DNA of 64,000 nt from Candidatus Latescibacterota bacterium. GTDB lineage: Bacteria; Latescibacterota; UBA2968. Each line of letters opens with the position of its first letter. Positions within the stretch are counted from its first letter, which is position 1. Shown here one piece after another: positions 8,175 through 16,850 of the stretch. The translations under genes and the position numbers were made by a program. The DNA lies in the NCBI GenBank assembly GCA_022821275.1, contig JAJEDY010000060.1, forward strand, positions 108,439-172,438, written 5' to 3'. The notes under the pieces are model-generated. The model was not told the origin of the DNA. It did not search any database and was given only the letters and a program-made list of their open reading frames with translations.

Positions 8175-9431
8175 ATGAAAGTGCGAATTGGCATCATCGG
8201 GTGTGCGCGAATACTGAACGCCCATCTGCGCGGCTACAAAATCCTGCAGGAAAACGGTTTTGGCGATCTTTTTCAGATCACGGCATTGTGTGCGCGCAAA
8301 GAAGAAGACGCCCACCGCTTCCGCAAGCGAGGCGAAGGCCCCGGTCCCCGCCCAGCACCTGTTGACGCGCCCGGCGATCCGCTCAATGCCCCACATTCTT
8401 TTATCAGTGACCTGCATCCCGACAGCGATACAGAAGTGTACACCAATTACAACGAAATGTTGGAAAAGGGCAAAATCGATGCAGTAATCATCTTGACCGG
8501 ACACGACAACCACCACAGCATCGCCATCAACGCCATGAGAGCCGGCAAACACGTCTCGGTCGAAAAACCAATGGCAATATCTGTAAAAGCAGCCCAGCGA
8601 ATGTGCGAAGTCGCCGACGAAACCGGACAAATTTTGAGCATCGACGAAAACGTGAACTTCAATCCCTCTACCTGGGCCAGCCAATGGGTCATAAAAAAGG
8701 GCTTGATTGGCGATGTACAAATGCTCTATCGGGGCGTCATAGGATTTCGCAATTCGCGTCCAGACCTCGTAGCTGCGCGAACACCCTGGCGTCAGAGCAA
8801 ATTGGGCGCGGGTGGAGGCGTTGCCATCGACCTGGGCGTCCACCTTTTTAACGGCGTCCGCACGATTTGTGGCCCCGTAAAATCGGTACAAGCCCTGTGG
8901 CGAACACTCGAACCTGTGCGCGTCTTGATGTCTGACGACGACCGCGCCGTGGTCGATCAAATCGAAAATCAAGTGGATGACGCTTTTTTTGCCAACTTTG
9001 AATTTGAAAACGGCGGCATTGGACACATGGCTGTGTCGAGAAGCGCTTGGGGGACACAGATCGGCGTACCTGGCGGCACGAATATTTGGGGCAGCAGGGG
9101 AGCTATTTCAGACGGACAATTATTTGACGAAGACGGCACATCGGAAAACGTAGAAGACCGATTTCAACGCGAGGCTGAACCCTCGCGCATATCCGAAGTC
9201 ATGCCGCGCGGAATCACCGATGCATTTGCGCTTGAAAACCTGAACTGGCTGCAAGCCATCGCAAACGGCAAACCCGTCCAGATGAGCGGCGAAGAAGGCA
9301 CCATCGATCTGGCATTGAGTTATGCGATTCTCGAATCTGGCTTGCTCGGATGCGCCGTCACTTTAGACGAGATGTTAAGCGGTGAGGTAGATGGGTATCA
9401 AAAAGAAATCAACGACTATTACGGATTGTAA
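8175..9431 (+). CDS. Gfo/Idh/MocA-family oxidoreductase
   Basis: A 418-residue NAD(P)-dependent oxidoreductase. The N-terminal Rossmann fold starts RIGIIGCARILNAH, the EKP motif is in HVSVEKPMAIS near residue 135, and the C-terminal alpha/beta substrate domain contains GGGVAIDLGVHLFN. Members oxidise or reduce sugars, inositols or pseudosugars. It is followed at 14 bp by a PhyH-type dioxygenase and then a dehydratase, giving a compact catabolic module. An AAGGAA site lies before ATG. It is longer than usual (350-390) because of an insertion after residue 40 (EEDAHRFRKRGEG) that resembles members of planctomycete/poribacterial origin. Confidence 0.9.
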   Translation: MKVRIGIIGCARILNAHLRGYKILQENGFGDLFQITALCARKEEDAHRFRKRGEGPGPRPAPVDAPGDPLNAPHSFISDLHPDSDTEVYTNYNEMLEKGKIDAVIILTGHDNHHSIAINAMRAGKHVSVEKPMAISVKAAQRMCEVADETGQILSIDENVNFNPSTWASQWVIKKGLIGDVQMLYRGVIGFRNSRPDLVAARTPWRQSKLGAGGGVAIDLGVHLFNGVRTICGPVKSVQALWRTLEPVRVLMSDDDRAVVDQIENQVDDAFFANFEFENGGIGHMAVSRSAWGTQIGVPGGTNIWGSRGAISDGQLFDEDGTSENVEDRFQREAEPSRISEVMPRGITDAFALENLNWLQAIANGKPVQMSGEEGTIDLALSYAILESGLLGCAVTLDEMLSGEVDGYQKEINDYYGL

Positions 9432-9445
9432 CCCTGGAGCACGCG

Positions 9446-10243
9446 ATGAAAATCTCACCTGAACACCGGCAACAATTAGACGAACAGGGCTATGTCATCA
9501 TCCCCGATGTACTCTCTGAATCCGAGATAACGCACTACCGGGCACTTCTACTACACCTCGCTGAACAAGAGCGCGGAGACGGCTCAAGCCGGGTACATAC
9601 CAGTGGCAGAGGTCAGCATGTGCGATGGCTGGTGAACAAGGGAAAGCCATTTGAAAAGCTGGTAGCACATCCCAAAGTCGTGCCCTATTTTGAATATATG
9701 CTGGGCGAAGATTATACACTCAGCACACTCACATCAAACGTAATTTACCCTGGCGCCGAAGACAATGCGTTCCACGTCGATAATGCACTGGGCAAAATGC
9801 CAGAGCCGCTGCCCTCATTTCCCATGTTTGTCAACAGCCTGTGGCTCTTAAACGATTTTACCCCGAAAAACGGAGGCACGCGCTTTGTGCCCGGCAGCCA
9901 TCGGTTCTTAAAAAAACCGCCGCCAACAGACCATCCACACGCGCTTTGCCATCCCGACGAAATGCGGCTCTCGGCTCCAAAAGGCTCAGTATTCTTGTTC
10001 AACGGCGCGATATGGCACGCCACAGGAGCCAACCGAACAGATGACGCCCGCGTATGTCTGATCTGCTTCTGCTGCCGGTCATTTTTAAAGCCGATGTTCG
10101 ATTTTGTCCACTTCCTCAAACCCGAAGTCGTGGATCGAGCCACACCAGAGATGAAGCGCATCTACGGATTTAATTCTCAACCCCAGCCGCCAGACGTGCG
10201 CGATAAAACTGATCTCAAATCCAACAAAAGAGGCAAGCCGTGA
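9446..10243 (+). CDS. phytanoyl-CoA dioxygenase (PhyH) family protein
   Basis: A 265-residue Fe(II)/2-oxoglutarate-dependent dioxygenase-like protein. The facial triad is visible: His110-Val-Asp112 in NAFHVDNALG and the distal His191 in GAIWHATGANR, with Arg197 as probable 2-oxoglutarate ligand. The family hallmark FVPGSHRF precedes the distal His. Members hydroxylate fatty acyl, ectoine, quorum-signal or small-molecule substrates; the specific substrate is unknown. The stop overlaps the next gene's GTG as GTGA, so it is co-translated with the dehydratase at 10240. Two further family members are in the window (22868 and 63093). Confidence 0.9.
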   Translation: MKISPEHRQQLDEQGYVIIPDVLSESEITHYRALLLHLAEQERGDGSSRVHTSGRGQHVRWLVNKGKPFEKLVAHPKVVPYFEYMLGEDYTLSTLTSNVIYPGAEDNAFHVDNALGKMPEPLPSFPMFVNSLWLLNDFTPKNGGTRFVPGSHRFLKKPPPTDHPHALCHPDEMRLSAPKGSVFLFNGAIWHATGANRTDDARVCLICFCCRSFLKPMFDFVHFLKPEVVDRATPEMKRIYGFNSQPQPPDVRDKTDLKSNKRGKP

Positions 10244-11382
10244 AAATTACCGATGTCAAAGCCACAACATTGAAAGGCTACAAAGACTGGAACTACGTAA
10301 AAGTAGAAACCGATGCTGGCATATCGGGCGTGGGAGAAGCGCATCCGGGCGAAGGCATAACCGATGCGGTGACAAAATGCTTGCGCCCTATGCTCATCGG
10401 ACAAAATCCCCTGAATGTCGAGCCACTCTACACGCGAATGCTCGACCGCAGCACCGGGCAATCTACCGCCGGGATACTCCTCGGCGCAATCGGCGGCGCG
10501 GAAACAGCGCTTTGGGATGTCGCGGGCAAAGCCATTGGCGTGCCGGTCTATCAATTACTCGGCGGAAAGTACCGGGACCGGCTGCGAATGTATGCCGATG
10601 TGGGCAGGGGACGAAATCGACAAAACACCCCCGAGACATGGGCAGAACGCGCCAAAGAGGGCGTGGCAGATGGATTTCAGTCCATCAAATTCGACATCGA
10701 CGGATCGGCAAACGAATTGCAACACGACCCCGTAGATCGCGGGTTATCACTCGCCGAATTGGACAAAATGGAAGCCATGGTATCCGCAGTCCGCGACGCC
10801 GTCGGATACGACATTGACCTGTGTATTGATTGCCATGGGAAATACAATGTGCGCGACGTGCTCTTACTCGCCCAGCGCCTGGAAAAATTCAACCTGATGT
10901 TCCTCGAAGACCCCGTACCCCCGGAAAATATCGACGCCATGGGCAAAGTAACGGCTTCGACATCCATACCGATCTGCACGGGCGAATGGGTCCACCGCAG
11001 GGACGGGTTTCGCAGGCTCATAGAGAATCAGGCCTGCGACATGCTACACATCGATATCTCAGCGACCGGAGGCATGCTGGAAGGCAAAAAAATCGCAGAC
11101 CTGGCAGATCTGTACTACATGCCCGCCGCATTCCACAACATCGTATCACCACTCGGCATGGTAGCATCCGCACATGTGGGTGCAGCCGTGCGAAACCTCC
11201 ACACTCTGGAACTGCCCTACCACGCAGACCAGATAGAATGGCGATGGGACCTCGTAATCAGCGACGAGCCATTAATCCAGGATGGACAATTTGTACTTCC
11301 CGAAAAACCAGGCCTCGGCGTCGAATTTAACGAGGATTTGGCACGGGCGCATGTGAAAGAAGGATATGACTTTTTTGAGTAA
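10240..11382 (+). CDS. galactonate dehydratase-like enolase-superfamily protein
   Basis: A 380-residue enolase-superfamily enzyme starting with GTG in a GTGA overlap with the preceding dioxygenase. Metal ligands are in LCIDCHGKYN, MFLEDPVPPEN and ICTGEWVHRRDGF, and the base His is in AAFHNIVSPLG. The GEAHPGEGITDAV region and IGGAETALWDVAGK resemble DgoD-type galactonate dehydratases more than the tandem pair at 4936/6207. Likely an acid-sugar dehydratase in the same regulon. It is the last gene of the plus-strand catabolic run; the next promoter-like sequence begins 21 bp later. Confidence 0.9.
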   Translation: MKITDVKATTLKGYKDWNYVKVETDAGISGVGEAHPGEGITDAVTKCLRPMLIGQNPLNVEPLYTRMLDRSTGQSTAGILLGAIGGAETALWDVAGKAIGVPVYQLLGGKYRDRLRMYADVGRGRNRQNTPETWAERAKEGVADGFQSIKFDIDGSANELQHDPVDRGLSLAELDKMEAMVSAVRDAVGYDIDLCIDCHGKYNVRDVLLLAQRLEKFNLMFLEDPVPPENIDAMGKVTASTSIPICTGEWVHRRDGFRRLIENQACDMLHIDISATGGMLEGKKIADLADLYYMPAAFHNIVSPLGMVASAHVGAAVRNLHTLELPYHADQIEWRWDLVISDEPLIQDGQFVLPEKPGLGVEFNEDLARAHVKEGYDFFE

Positions 11383-11403
11383 ATGTCACCAGAATAATTC
11401 CCG

Positions 11404-11432
11404 TTGACTCTTAGTATCATTATTGGTATCAT
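11404..11432 (+). promoter_or_regulatory. sigma70-type promoter for the HicB-like gene
   Basis: TTGACT at 11404-11409 and TATCAT at 11427-11432 with a 17-bp spacer, 35 bp before the HicB-like start codon. The sequence GTATCAT occurs twice across the -10 region with a 7-bp gap, which could be an operator for the encoded ribbon-helix-helix protein (inference). Confidence 0.5.
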
Positions 11433-11467
11433 AAATTATCGAGATAATCGAAAACGGAGAACATGAA

Positions 11468-11794
11468 ATGAGTGACCATTACACCTACCGCATCACATGG
11501 TCTCCTGAAGACAACGCGCATGTGGGTCTATGCGCTGAATTCCCATCGCTAAGCTGGCTGGCACCTACTCCCGATGAAGCATTGGAAGGTATCCAGCGGC
11601 TTGTACAAGAATGTCTCTCAGATCTGCACACAACCGGAGAAGAAATACCGCAACCAATAGCAGATCGCACCTACAGCGGAAAGTTCATAGTGCGCCTACC
11701 GCCGGAATCGCACCGTGCTCTCGCCATACAAGCCGCAGAACAAGGTGTGAGCCTGAACCGCCTTGTGAGTGCGCGACTCGCAAACACCACCTGA
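11468..11794 (+). CDS. HicB-like antitoxin with C-terminal ribbon-helix-helix domain
   Basis: A 108-residue protein. Residues 1-60 have the HicB partial-RNase-H-like fold pattern (YTYRITWSPEDNAHVGLCAEFPSLSW, then the helix EALEGIQRLVQECL; shown here in pieces of the continuous sequence). Residues 70-105 form an Arc/CopG-type ribbon-helix-helix (GKFIVRLPPESHRALA, then EQGVSLNRLVSARL). HicB normally neutralises the HicA mRNA interferase and represses its operon. The 85-bp upstream gap and 46-bp downstream gap are too short to hold hicA, so this is an orphan or a stand-alone regulator. It is followed by an orphan DNA methyltransferase. Confidence 0.85.
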   Translation: MSDHYTYRITWSPEDNAHVGLCAEFPSLSWLAPTPDEALEGIQRLVQECLSDLHTTGEEIPQPIADRTYSGKFIVRLPPESHRALAIQAAEQGVSLNRLVSARLANTT

Positions 11795-11840
11795 TTGATA
11801 TTGCAGATTGATGAGTTCTTCTTGTGAGAGGAGTTCCTCG

Positions 11841-12785
11841 ATGAAAGCCATTGAAAAATTAGGATTGGATTACAAATCAGAGATTATAGGACAATCCCTG
11901 ATATTACAGGCAGATTGTTTTGAATGGTTCAGCCGGATACCCAAAAATAGCATCCATGCGATTGTAACTGATCCGCCTTATGGCGTTAAAGAATACGATT
12001 TGCAACAACTTAAAAAACGGGAAAGTAATAATGGAGGAATCTGGCGCATTCCACCCTCATTTGACGGCCATAAACGCGCCCCCTTGCCCAGATTTACGGC
12101 GTTAAATCAGAAAGAGCGCGAGACTCTAAGGCAATTCTTTGTAGAATGGGCGCGGCTGGTGGTCAATACACTACGGCCAGGAGGGCATGTATTTATTGCA
12201 ACCAATGTGTTTCTCTCTCAGTTGGTTCTTTCGGCACTCGTGAAGGGCGGATTGGAGTTTCGAGGCCAGTTAATTCGGCTTGTGCGAACACTCCGGGGTG
12301 GGGATCGCCCTAAGAATGCCGAAAAGGAATTTTCCGAGGTATCATCTATGCCGAGAGGCTGTCACGAACCATGGGGAATTCTGCGAAAGCCAATGCTTCC
12401 CAAGATGAAGGTGAGTGACTGTCTGAGAGAATTTCAAACAGGAGGGCTGAGAAGGCGACCTGACGGTACGCCATTTGGCGACGTAATTATGAGTGAACGA
12501 ACTCCGCGAAAAGAACGAGATATTGCGGATCATCCCAGCCTAAAGCCGCAATCGTTCCTCCGTCAGATCGTATATGCAGCACTTCCGCTTGGAGAAGGTG
12601 TCATTGTTGATCCATTTATGGGATCGGGATCCACAATTGCAGCAGCAGAGGCCGTGGGTATCTCATCTATTGGGATAGAAAGACATCAAGAGTATTTTAA
12701 GATGAGCAGTGAGGTGATTCCAAAGTTGGCAGTTTTAGAGTCTCCCTGTGGTATTGGTTTGGATGCACAGCTTCAATTATTGTAA
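11841..12785 (+). CDS. beta-class DNA adenine/cytosine-N4 methyltransferase
   Basis: A 314-residue SAM-dependent DNA methyltransferase with the order of the beta class: motif IV (VTDPPYGVKEYD, near residue 40) comes first and motif I (VDPFMGSGSTIAAAEA, near residue 260) last, with a large target-recognition region between. DPPY favours N6-adenine modification. ATG at 11841 is chosen because GAGAGGAG lies 8 bp upstream; an in-frame start at 11808 lacks such a site. No endonuclease is adjacent, so it is either an orphan regulatory methylase or a prophage/plasmid remnant. Base use is more AT-rich than that of the catabolic genes around it, suggesting transfer. Confidence 0.88.
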   Translation: MKAIEKLGLDYKSEIIGQSLILQADCFEWFSRIPKNSIHAIVTDPPYGVKEYDLQQLKKRESNNGGIWRIPPSFDGHKRAPLPRFTALNQKERETLRQFFVEWARLVVNTLRPGGHVFIATNVFLSQLVLSALVKGGLEFRGQLIRLVRTLRGGDRPKNAEKEFSEVSSMPRGCHEPWGILRKPMLPKMKVSDCLREFQTGGLRRRPDGTPFGDVIMSERTPRKERDIADHPSLKPQSFLRQIVYAALPLGEGVIVDPFMGSGSTIAAAEAVGISSIGIERHQEYFKMSSEVIPKLAVLESPCGIGLDAQLQLL

Positions 12786-12831
12786 GTCTGGTGCTTTATA
12801 GATCCAGTTCTCCATTATTTGGTTTTAGTCG

Positions 12832-12859
12832 TTGACAAGAGATAGCAGATTTCTATATT
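12832..12859 (+). promoter_or_regulatory. sigma70-type promoter for the 12910 operon
   Basis: TTGACA at 12832-12837 and TATATT at 12854-12859 with a 16-bp spacer, about 50 bp before the Gfo/Idh start codon. Close match to consensus at both boxes. Confidence 0.6.
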
Positions 12860-12909
12860 GATGCGGCTTTGAAGAAAACTATAGATACACATAGAACAAG
12901 GAGACATCT

Positions 12910-14067
12910 ATGGAACTCAACATCGGCATGATCGGATATTCATTCATGGGCAAAGCGCACAGCAATGGATTCCGTCAATTGCCCGCATTTTTTCCCGAAC
13001 TCGGTGTAACACCTGTACTAAAAGTAATCTGTGGACGCAACCTCGATGCCGTAAAAGACGCGGCTGAAACATATCAGTGGGAAGAATACGAAACCGACTG
13101 GGAGAAAGTCATCGATCGAGACGACATCGACGTCATCGACATCTGCACACCTGGCGACCAGCACCTGCCCATGGCACTCGCCGCATTAAAAGCTGGCAAA
13201 CACGTCATCTGTGAAAAACCCCTCACAAACACCCTCGCAGAAGCCAGAGAATTGTTGGCCGTGGCTGAAAACACCAACAAAAAAACCATGGTTGCATTCA
13301 ACTACCGCCGCGTACCCGCAGTGGCATTGGCGCGGCAATTGATCGCCGAAGGACGGATTGGAGAAATTTATCACTGGCGCGCCGTGTACTTGCAAGACTG
13401 GATCATCGACCCCGACTTCCCACTCGTCTGGCGATTGGAAAAAGACAAAGCGGGTTCGGGACCGCACGGCGACTTGAACGCGCATATCATCGACCTCGCC
13501 CTGCATCTCGTAGGCGACATCGACAGCGTAGTCGGCGCAGATACCACCTTCATCAAAGAACGCCCACTGCTCGAAGCCGCTGATGCGGGCTTGGGTGCGC
13601 AAGGCGGCGAACAAATGGGGCAGGTGACCGTTGACGACGCCACCATGTTTTTGGCCCGATTCCAAAACGGCGCACTCGGCACATTTGAAGCCACGCGCTT
13701 TGCCGCCGGACGGCGCAACTACAACCATTTTGAAATCAACGGAAGCAAGGGAAGTATGGCATTCAACCTGCAAAAAATGAACGAATTGCAATTCTATTCG
13801 CGCGACGACGAAGATCATATCCAGGGCTTCCGCGAAATCATCGTAGGCGAAGGCAGCCAGCCCTTTATGGGTGCGTGGTGGCCGCCGGGACACATCATTG
13901 GCTGGGAACACACATTCACGCATGAATTCAGAGACTTCTTTGAAGCGATTGCACAGGATGGCACCTTTTCCCCCGACTTTGCCGAAGGCACAAAGGTACA
14001 GGCCGTCCTGGAAGCCGTAGTCGATTCGGCAGCATCTAAAACCTGGCAAGACGTACCAAAAATCTGA
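12910..14067 (+). CDS. Gfo/Idh/MocA-family oxidoreductase
   Basis: A 385-residue NAD(P)-dependent oxidoreductase. The Rossmann motif is in [20 protein letters not shown] is in [11 protein letters not shown] (near residue 100), and the catalytic-region Asp/His are in [17 protein letters not shown]. Close relatives include myo-inositol and pseudosugar dehydrogenases. It is followed at 19 bp by a xylose-isomerase-like sugar isomerase/epimerase, a pairing typical of inositol- or 3-keto-glycoside-type catabolism. An AAGGAG site precedes ATG, and the promoter at 12832 probably drives the pair. Confidence 0.92.
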   Translation: MELNIGMIGYSFMGKAHSNGFRQLPAFFPELGVTPVLKVICGRNLDAVKDAAETYQWEEYETDWEKVIDRDDIDVIDICTPGDQHLPMALAALKAGKHVICEKPLTNTLAEARELLAVAENTNKKTMVAFNYRRVPAVALARQLIAEGRIGEIYHWRAVYLQDWIIDPDFPLVWRLEKDKAGSGPHGDLNAHIIDLALHLVGDIDSVVGADTTFIKERPLLEAADAGLGAQGGEQMGQVTVDDATMFLARFQNGALGTFEATRFAAGRRNYNHFEINGSKGSMAFNLQKMNELQFYSRDDEDHIQGFREIIVGEGSQPFMGAWWPPGHIIGWEHTFTHEFRDFFEAIAQDGTFSPDFAEGTKVQAVLEAVVDSAASKTWQDVPKI

Positions 14068-14086
14068 GATAAAACAGGAGCGAGAA

Positions 14087-15085
14087 ATGGCAAGACCAGT
14101 TACGTTATTCACCGGACAGTGGGCGGACTTGACACTGGAAGTCATGTTGCAAAAAGCCAGAGACTTTGGCTATGACGGCGTGGAACTCGCCTGTTGGGGC
14201 GACCACATGGACGTGCGCGAAGCCGCATCAAACGACGGCTATGTGCGCGAGAAAAAGGAATTGCTCGAACAATACGGCATGCAGTGCTTCGCCATTAGCA
14301 ATCACCTGGCTGGGCAGGCCGTATGCGACAACATCGACGCGCGGCACGAGGCGATTTTACCGCCCCATGTGTGGGGCGATGGCGATCCCGAAGGCGTGCG
14401 ACAACGCGCCGCCGAAGAAATGATAGCAACAGCCGAAGCTGCAAAAGCCCTGGGCCTGACCGTAGTCAATGGATTTACCGGATCCTCAATCTGGCATCTG
14501 TTGTACTCTTTCCCCCCGGTGTCACCCGATCAGATTGATGCGGGATTTAGCGACTTCGCGGATCGCTGGAATCCCATTCTGGATGTCTTTCAAAAGAACG
14601 ACGTGCGATTCGCACTCGAAGTGCATCCAACGGAAATCGCATTTGATATAGCTTCATCTGCCCGGGCATTAGAAGCACTGGAGAACCGACCAGAATTTGG
14701 CTTCAATTACGACCCCAGCCATCTGGTCTATCAAAATGTGGATTATGTTGGCTTTATCCGCGAATTCAGCGACCGGATCTATCACGTCCACATGAAAGAC
14801 GCTTACCTATCGCCCAACCCCAAACGAGCGGGTATATTTGGCGGACATACAAATTTCGGCGACCCAGACCGCAGTTGGGATTTCCGCTCAGTGGGCCGCG
14901 GCAGCGTGGATTTTGAAGAAATTATTCGCGCATTAAACGACATTGGCTACGATGGACCACTCTCAGTCGAGTGGGAAGATTCGGGTATGGACCGCGAACA
15001 CGGCGCAACCGAATCCTGTGCCTTTGTCAATGAGATCGACTTTGAACCCTCAGACGTGGCATTTGACGCGGCGTTTGAAGAATAG
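14087..15085 (+). CDS. sugar phosphate isomerase/epimerase (xylose isomerase-like TIM barrel)
   Basis: A 332-residue AP-endonuclease-2/xylose-isomerase-like barrel. Metal ligands are apparent: Glu in [11 protein letters not shown], Asp and His in [11 protein letters not shown], His in [11 protein letters not shown] and Glu in [11 protein letters not shown]. Members isomerise or epimerise sugars, or dehydrate inosose; the reaction here is not determined. AGGAG lies before ATG. The genes on both sides (Gfo/Idh oxidoreductase upstream, ABC binding protein downstream) suggest uptake and catabolism of a sugar, cyclitol or glycoside. Confidence 0.92.
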   Translation: MARPVTLFTGQWADLTLEVMLQKARDFGYDGVELACWGDHMDVREAASNDGYVREKKELLEQYGMQCFAISNHLAGQAVCDNIDARHEAILPPHVWGDGDPEGVRQRAAEEMIATAEAAKALGLTVVNGFTGSSIWHLLYSFPPVSPDQIDAGFSDFADRWNPILDVFQKNDVRFALEVHPTEIAFDIASSARALEALENRPEFGFNYDPSHLVYQNVDYVGFIREFSDRIYHVHMKDAYLSPNPKRAGIFGGHTNFGDPDRSWDFRSVGRGSVDFEEIIRALNDIGYDGPLSVEWEDSGMDREHGATESCAFVNEIDFEPSDVAFDAAFEE

Positions 15086-15166
15086 CTTTCAGCAGTCAAC
15101 TTTCAGCAGTCAGCCCTCCCATTTACCACCCAAACAGGGCGGAATAGTGAGGGCTGACATTTTTTT
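15086..15166. repeat. heptamer tandem array with inverted repeat and T-tract
   Basis: Four 7-nt units in a row (CTTTCAG, CAGTCAA, CTTTCAG, CAGTCAG; 15086-15113) begin at the first base after the stop codon. The last unit runs into GTCAGCCCTC (15109-15118), whose exact reverse complement GAGGGCTGAC is at 15149-15158, followed by ATTTTTTT. The 10-bp stem with T-tract could terminate transcription between the isomerase and the ABC binding protein. See the finding on heptamer arrays. Confidence 0.75.
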
Positions 15167-15178
15167 GGGGAATACACA

Positions 15179-16732
15179 ATGGCACGCTATCTATTTCTCG
15201 CAATATTGATGGTAATAACCGCTTGTAGTCAACAAACCGGGCGCACAGTTGTTTTTGGGCGCGGTGGCGACTCTGTCGGACTGGATCCCGCGCTCGAGAC
15301 AGACGGCGAGTCGTTTAAGGTATGCGATAATATTTACGAAACGCTCATCGCATTTGTGCCCGAACGCACCGACCTCGCACCCGGATTAGCCACATCCTGG
15401 CAAGCCTCAGAAGACGGATTGACCTGGACATTTAAGTTGCGCGAAAATGTCGTCTTTCACGACGGCACGCCCTTTAATGCCGATGCCGTCGTCTTTTCAC
15501 TCGCGCGACAATTCAAACCAGACCATCCCTTTCACAAAGTAGAAGGCGCGTATCAATACTGGGCGGGCATGTCCATGAGCGACATCGTAAAAGACGTCCG
15601 CAAAATAGACGACCTGACCGTATCCATTGACCTGAAACGCCCCAACGCGCCTTTCCTATCAAATCTGACGATGAATTTTTGCGCCATCGTCAGCCCTGTT
15701 GCCGTCGAAAAATGGAGAGCTAATTTTGCACGGCATCCCGTGGGCACGGGGCCATTTCGCTTTGTCGAATGGATAAAAGATGACCGCGTGGTATTGGAAC
15801 GCAATCCCGATTATTGGGGACCAGCCCCCAAAATTGATCGCCTGATTTTTAGAAGCATTCCCGAAAACTCCGTCCGACTAATCGCGCTAACTCAGGGATC
15901 TATCGACGGCATGGACAACCTCGTGCCAGACTTCTTGCCGACAATCGAATCGGATGAAAATCTCACATTGCTATCTCAGTCGGGAATGAACGTGGGCTAT
16001 CTGGCGATGAACATGGACAAAGAGCCATTCCAGAACCTCAATGTGCGGCGCGCCATAAACCACGCGATCAACAAACAGGCACTAATCGACAACTTGTATC
16101 AGGGCCTGGCCATTCCCGCGGTCAATCCCATTCCACCAACGCTCTGGAGTTATCGGCAAGAAACCTCTGGCTATGAATACGATCCGGAAAAAGCCAGAAC
16201 GCTCCTATCCGAAGCGGGATTCCCAAACGGATTCAAAACCACCCTCTGGGCAATGCCCGTACCTCGTCCCTATATGCCACAACCGCAAAAAATCGCTCAG
16301 GCGATTCAGGCTGATTTACAAATAATCGGCATCGAAGCAGAAATCGTCACCTATGAATGGGGCACATATCTGGACAAAGTCCAGCGTGGACAACACGACA
16401 TGGCATTGCTGGGATGGACCGGAGACAACGGCGATCCCGACAACTTCCTCTATATTCTGCTGGACAAAAGCGCGACCCAAATGCCAGCCAATAACATCGC
16501 CTTTTACCGCAGCGATCCCTTGCACGAAGTATTGGTGGCCGCCCAGAAAGAATCCGACAAAGCAAAACGCACGGCCCTGTATCAAAAGGCTCAAGAAATC
16601 GTCTTTCACGACGCCCCGTGGGTCCCCCTCGTACACGCAACCCAAACAGCGGCATTCCGCACCCGCGTCAAAGGATTTAAGCTACACCCAACAGGGAGCA
16701 AATGGTTTCACAATGTGATGATTGAAGAGTAA
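15179..16732 (+). CDS. ABC transporter substrate-binding lipoprotein, family 5 (DppA/OppA-like)
   Basis: A 517-residue solute-binding protein. The lipoprotein signal is clear: a short basic start, hydrophobic core, and lipobox ITA-Cys16. The mature part has the SBP_bac_5 pattern: FHDGTPFNADAVVFSL, PVGTGPFRFVEW, LERNPDYWG, NVRRAINHAINKQAL and LLGWTGDNGDPDNF. It would bind a peptide, glycoside or other oligomer at the inner-membrane face of the periplasm. The matching permeases are at 19703-21592, beyond an inserted accessory island. No ATPase gene is in the window. Confidence 0.93.
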   Translation: MARYLFLAILMVITACSQQTGRTVVFGRGGDSVGLDPALETDGESFKVCDNIYETLIAFVPERTDLAPGLATSWQASEDGLTWTFKLRENVVFHDGTPFNADAVVFSLARQFKPDHPFHKVEGAYQYWAGMSMSDIVKDVRKIDDLTVSIDLKRPNAPFLSNLTMNFCAIVSPVAVEKWRANFARHPVGTGPFRFVEWIKDDRVVLERNPDYWGPAPKIDRLIFRSIPENSVRLIALTQGSIDGMDNLVPDFLPTIESDENLTLLSQSGMNVGYLAMNMDKEPFQNLNVRRAINHAINKQALIDNLYQGLAIPAVNPIPPTLWSYRQETSGYEYDPEKARTLLSEAGFPNGFKTTLWAMPVPRPYMPQPQKIAQAIQADLQIIGIEAEIVTYEWGTYLDKVQRGQHDMALLGWTGDNGDPDNFLYILLDKSATQMPANNIAFYRSDPLHEVLVAAQKESDKAKRTALYQKAQEIVFHDAPWVPLVHATQTAAFRTRVKGFKLHPTGSKWFHNVMIEE

Positions 16733-16753
16733 GCAATCAATGTATCGGATATC

Positions 16754-16781
16754 TTTTAGGGGTTGCCTCCAATCCCTAAAA
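16754..16781. terminator. hairpin after the binding-protein gene
   Basis: TTTTAGGG (16754-16761) and CCCTAAAA (16774-16781) form a perfect 8-bp stem around a 12-nt loop, 21 bp after the stop codon. There is no long T-tract on the 3' side apart from the stem itself, so termination is likely but not certain. Confidence 0.45.
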
Positions 16782-16850
16782 TCCTGTATAATTTGGTGAA
16801 GTTGCACATCGATCCGACAGACGTTTATCCCGATCCATAGAATTGACACC

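Noticed and set aside
13186..14145. 319-codon minus-strand frame opposite the Gfo/Idh gene
   Set aside because: Shadow of a well-supported oxidoreductase gene; Cys/Phe/His-rich translation without domain.
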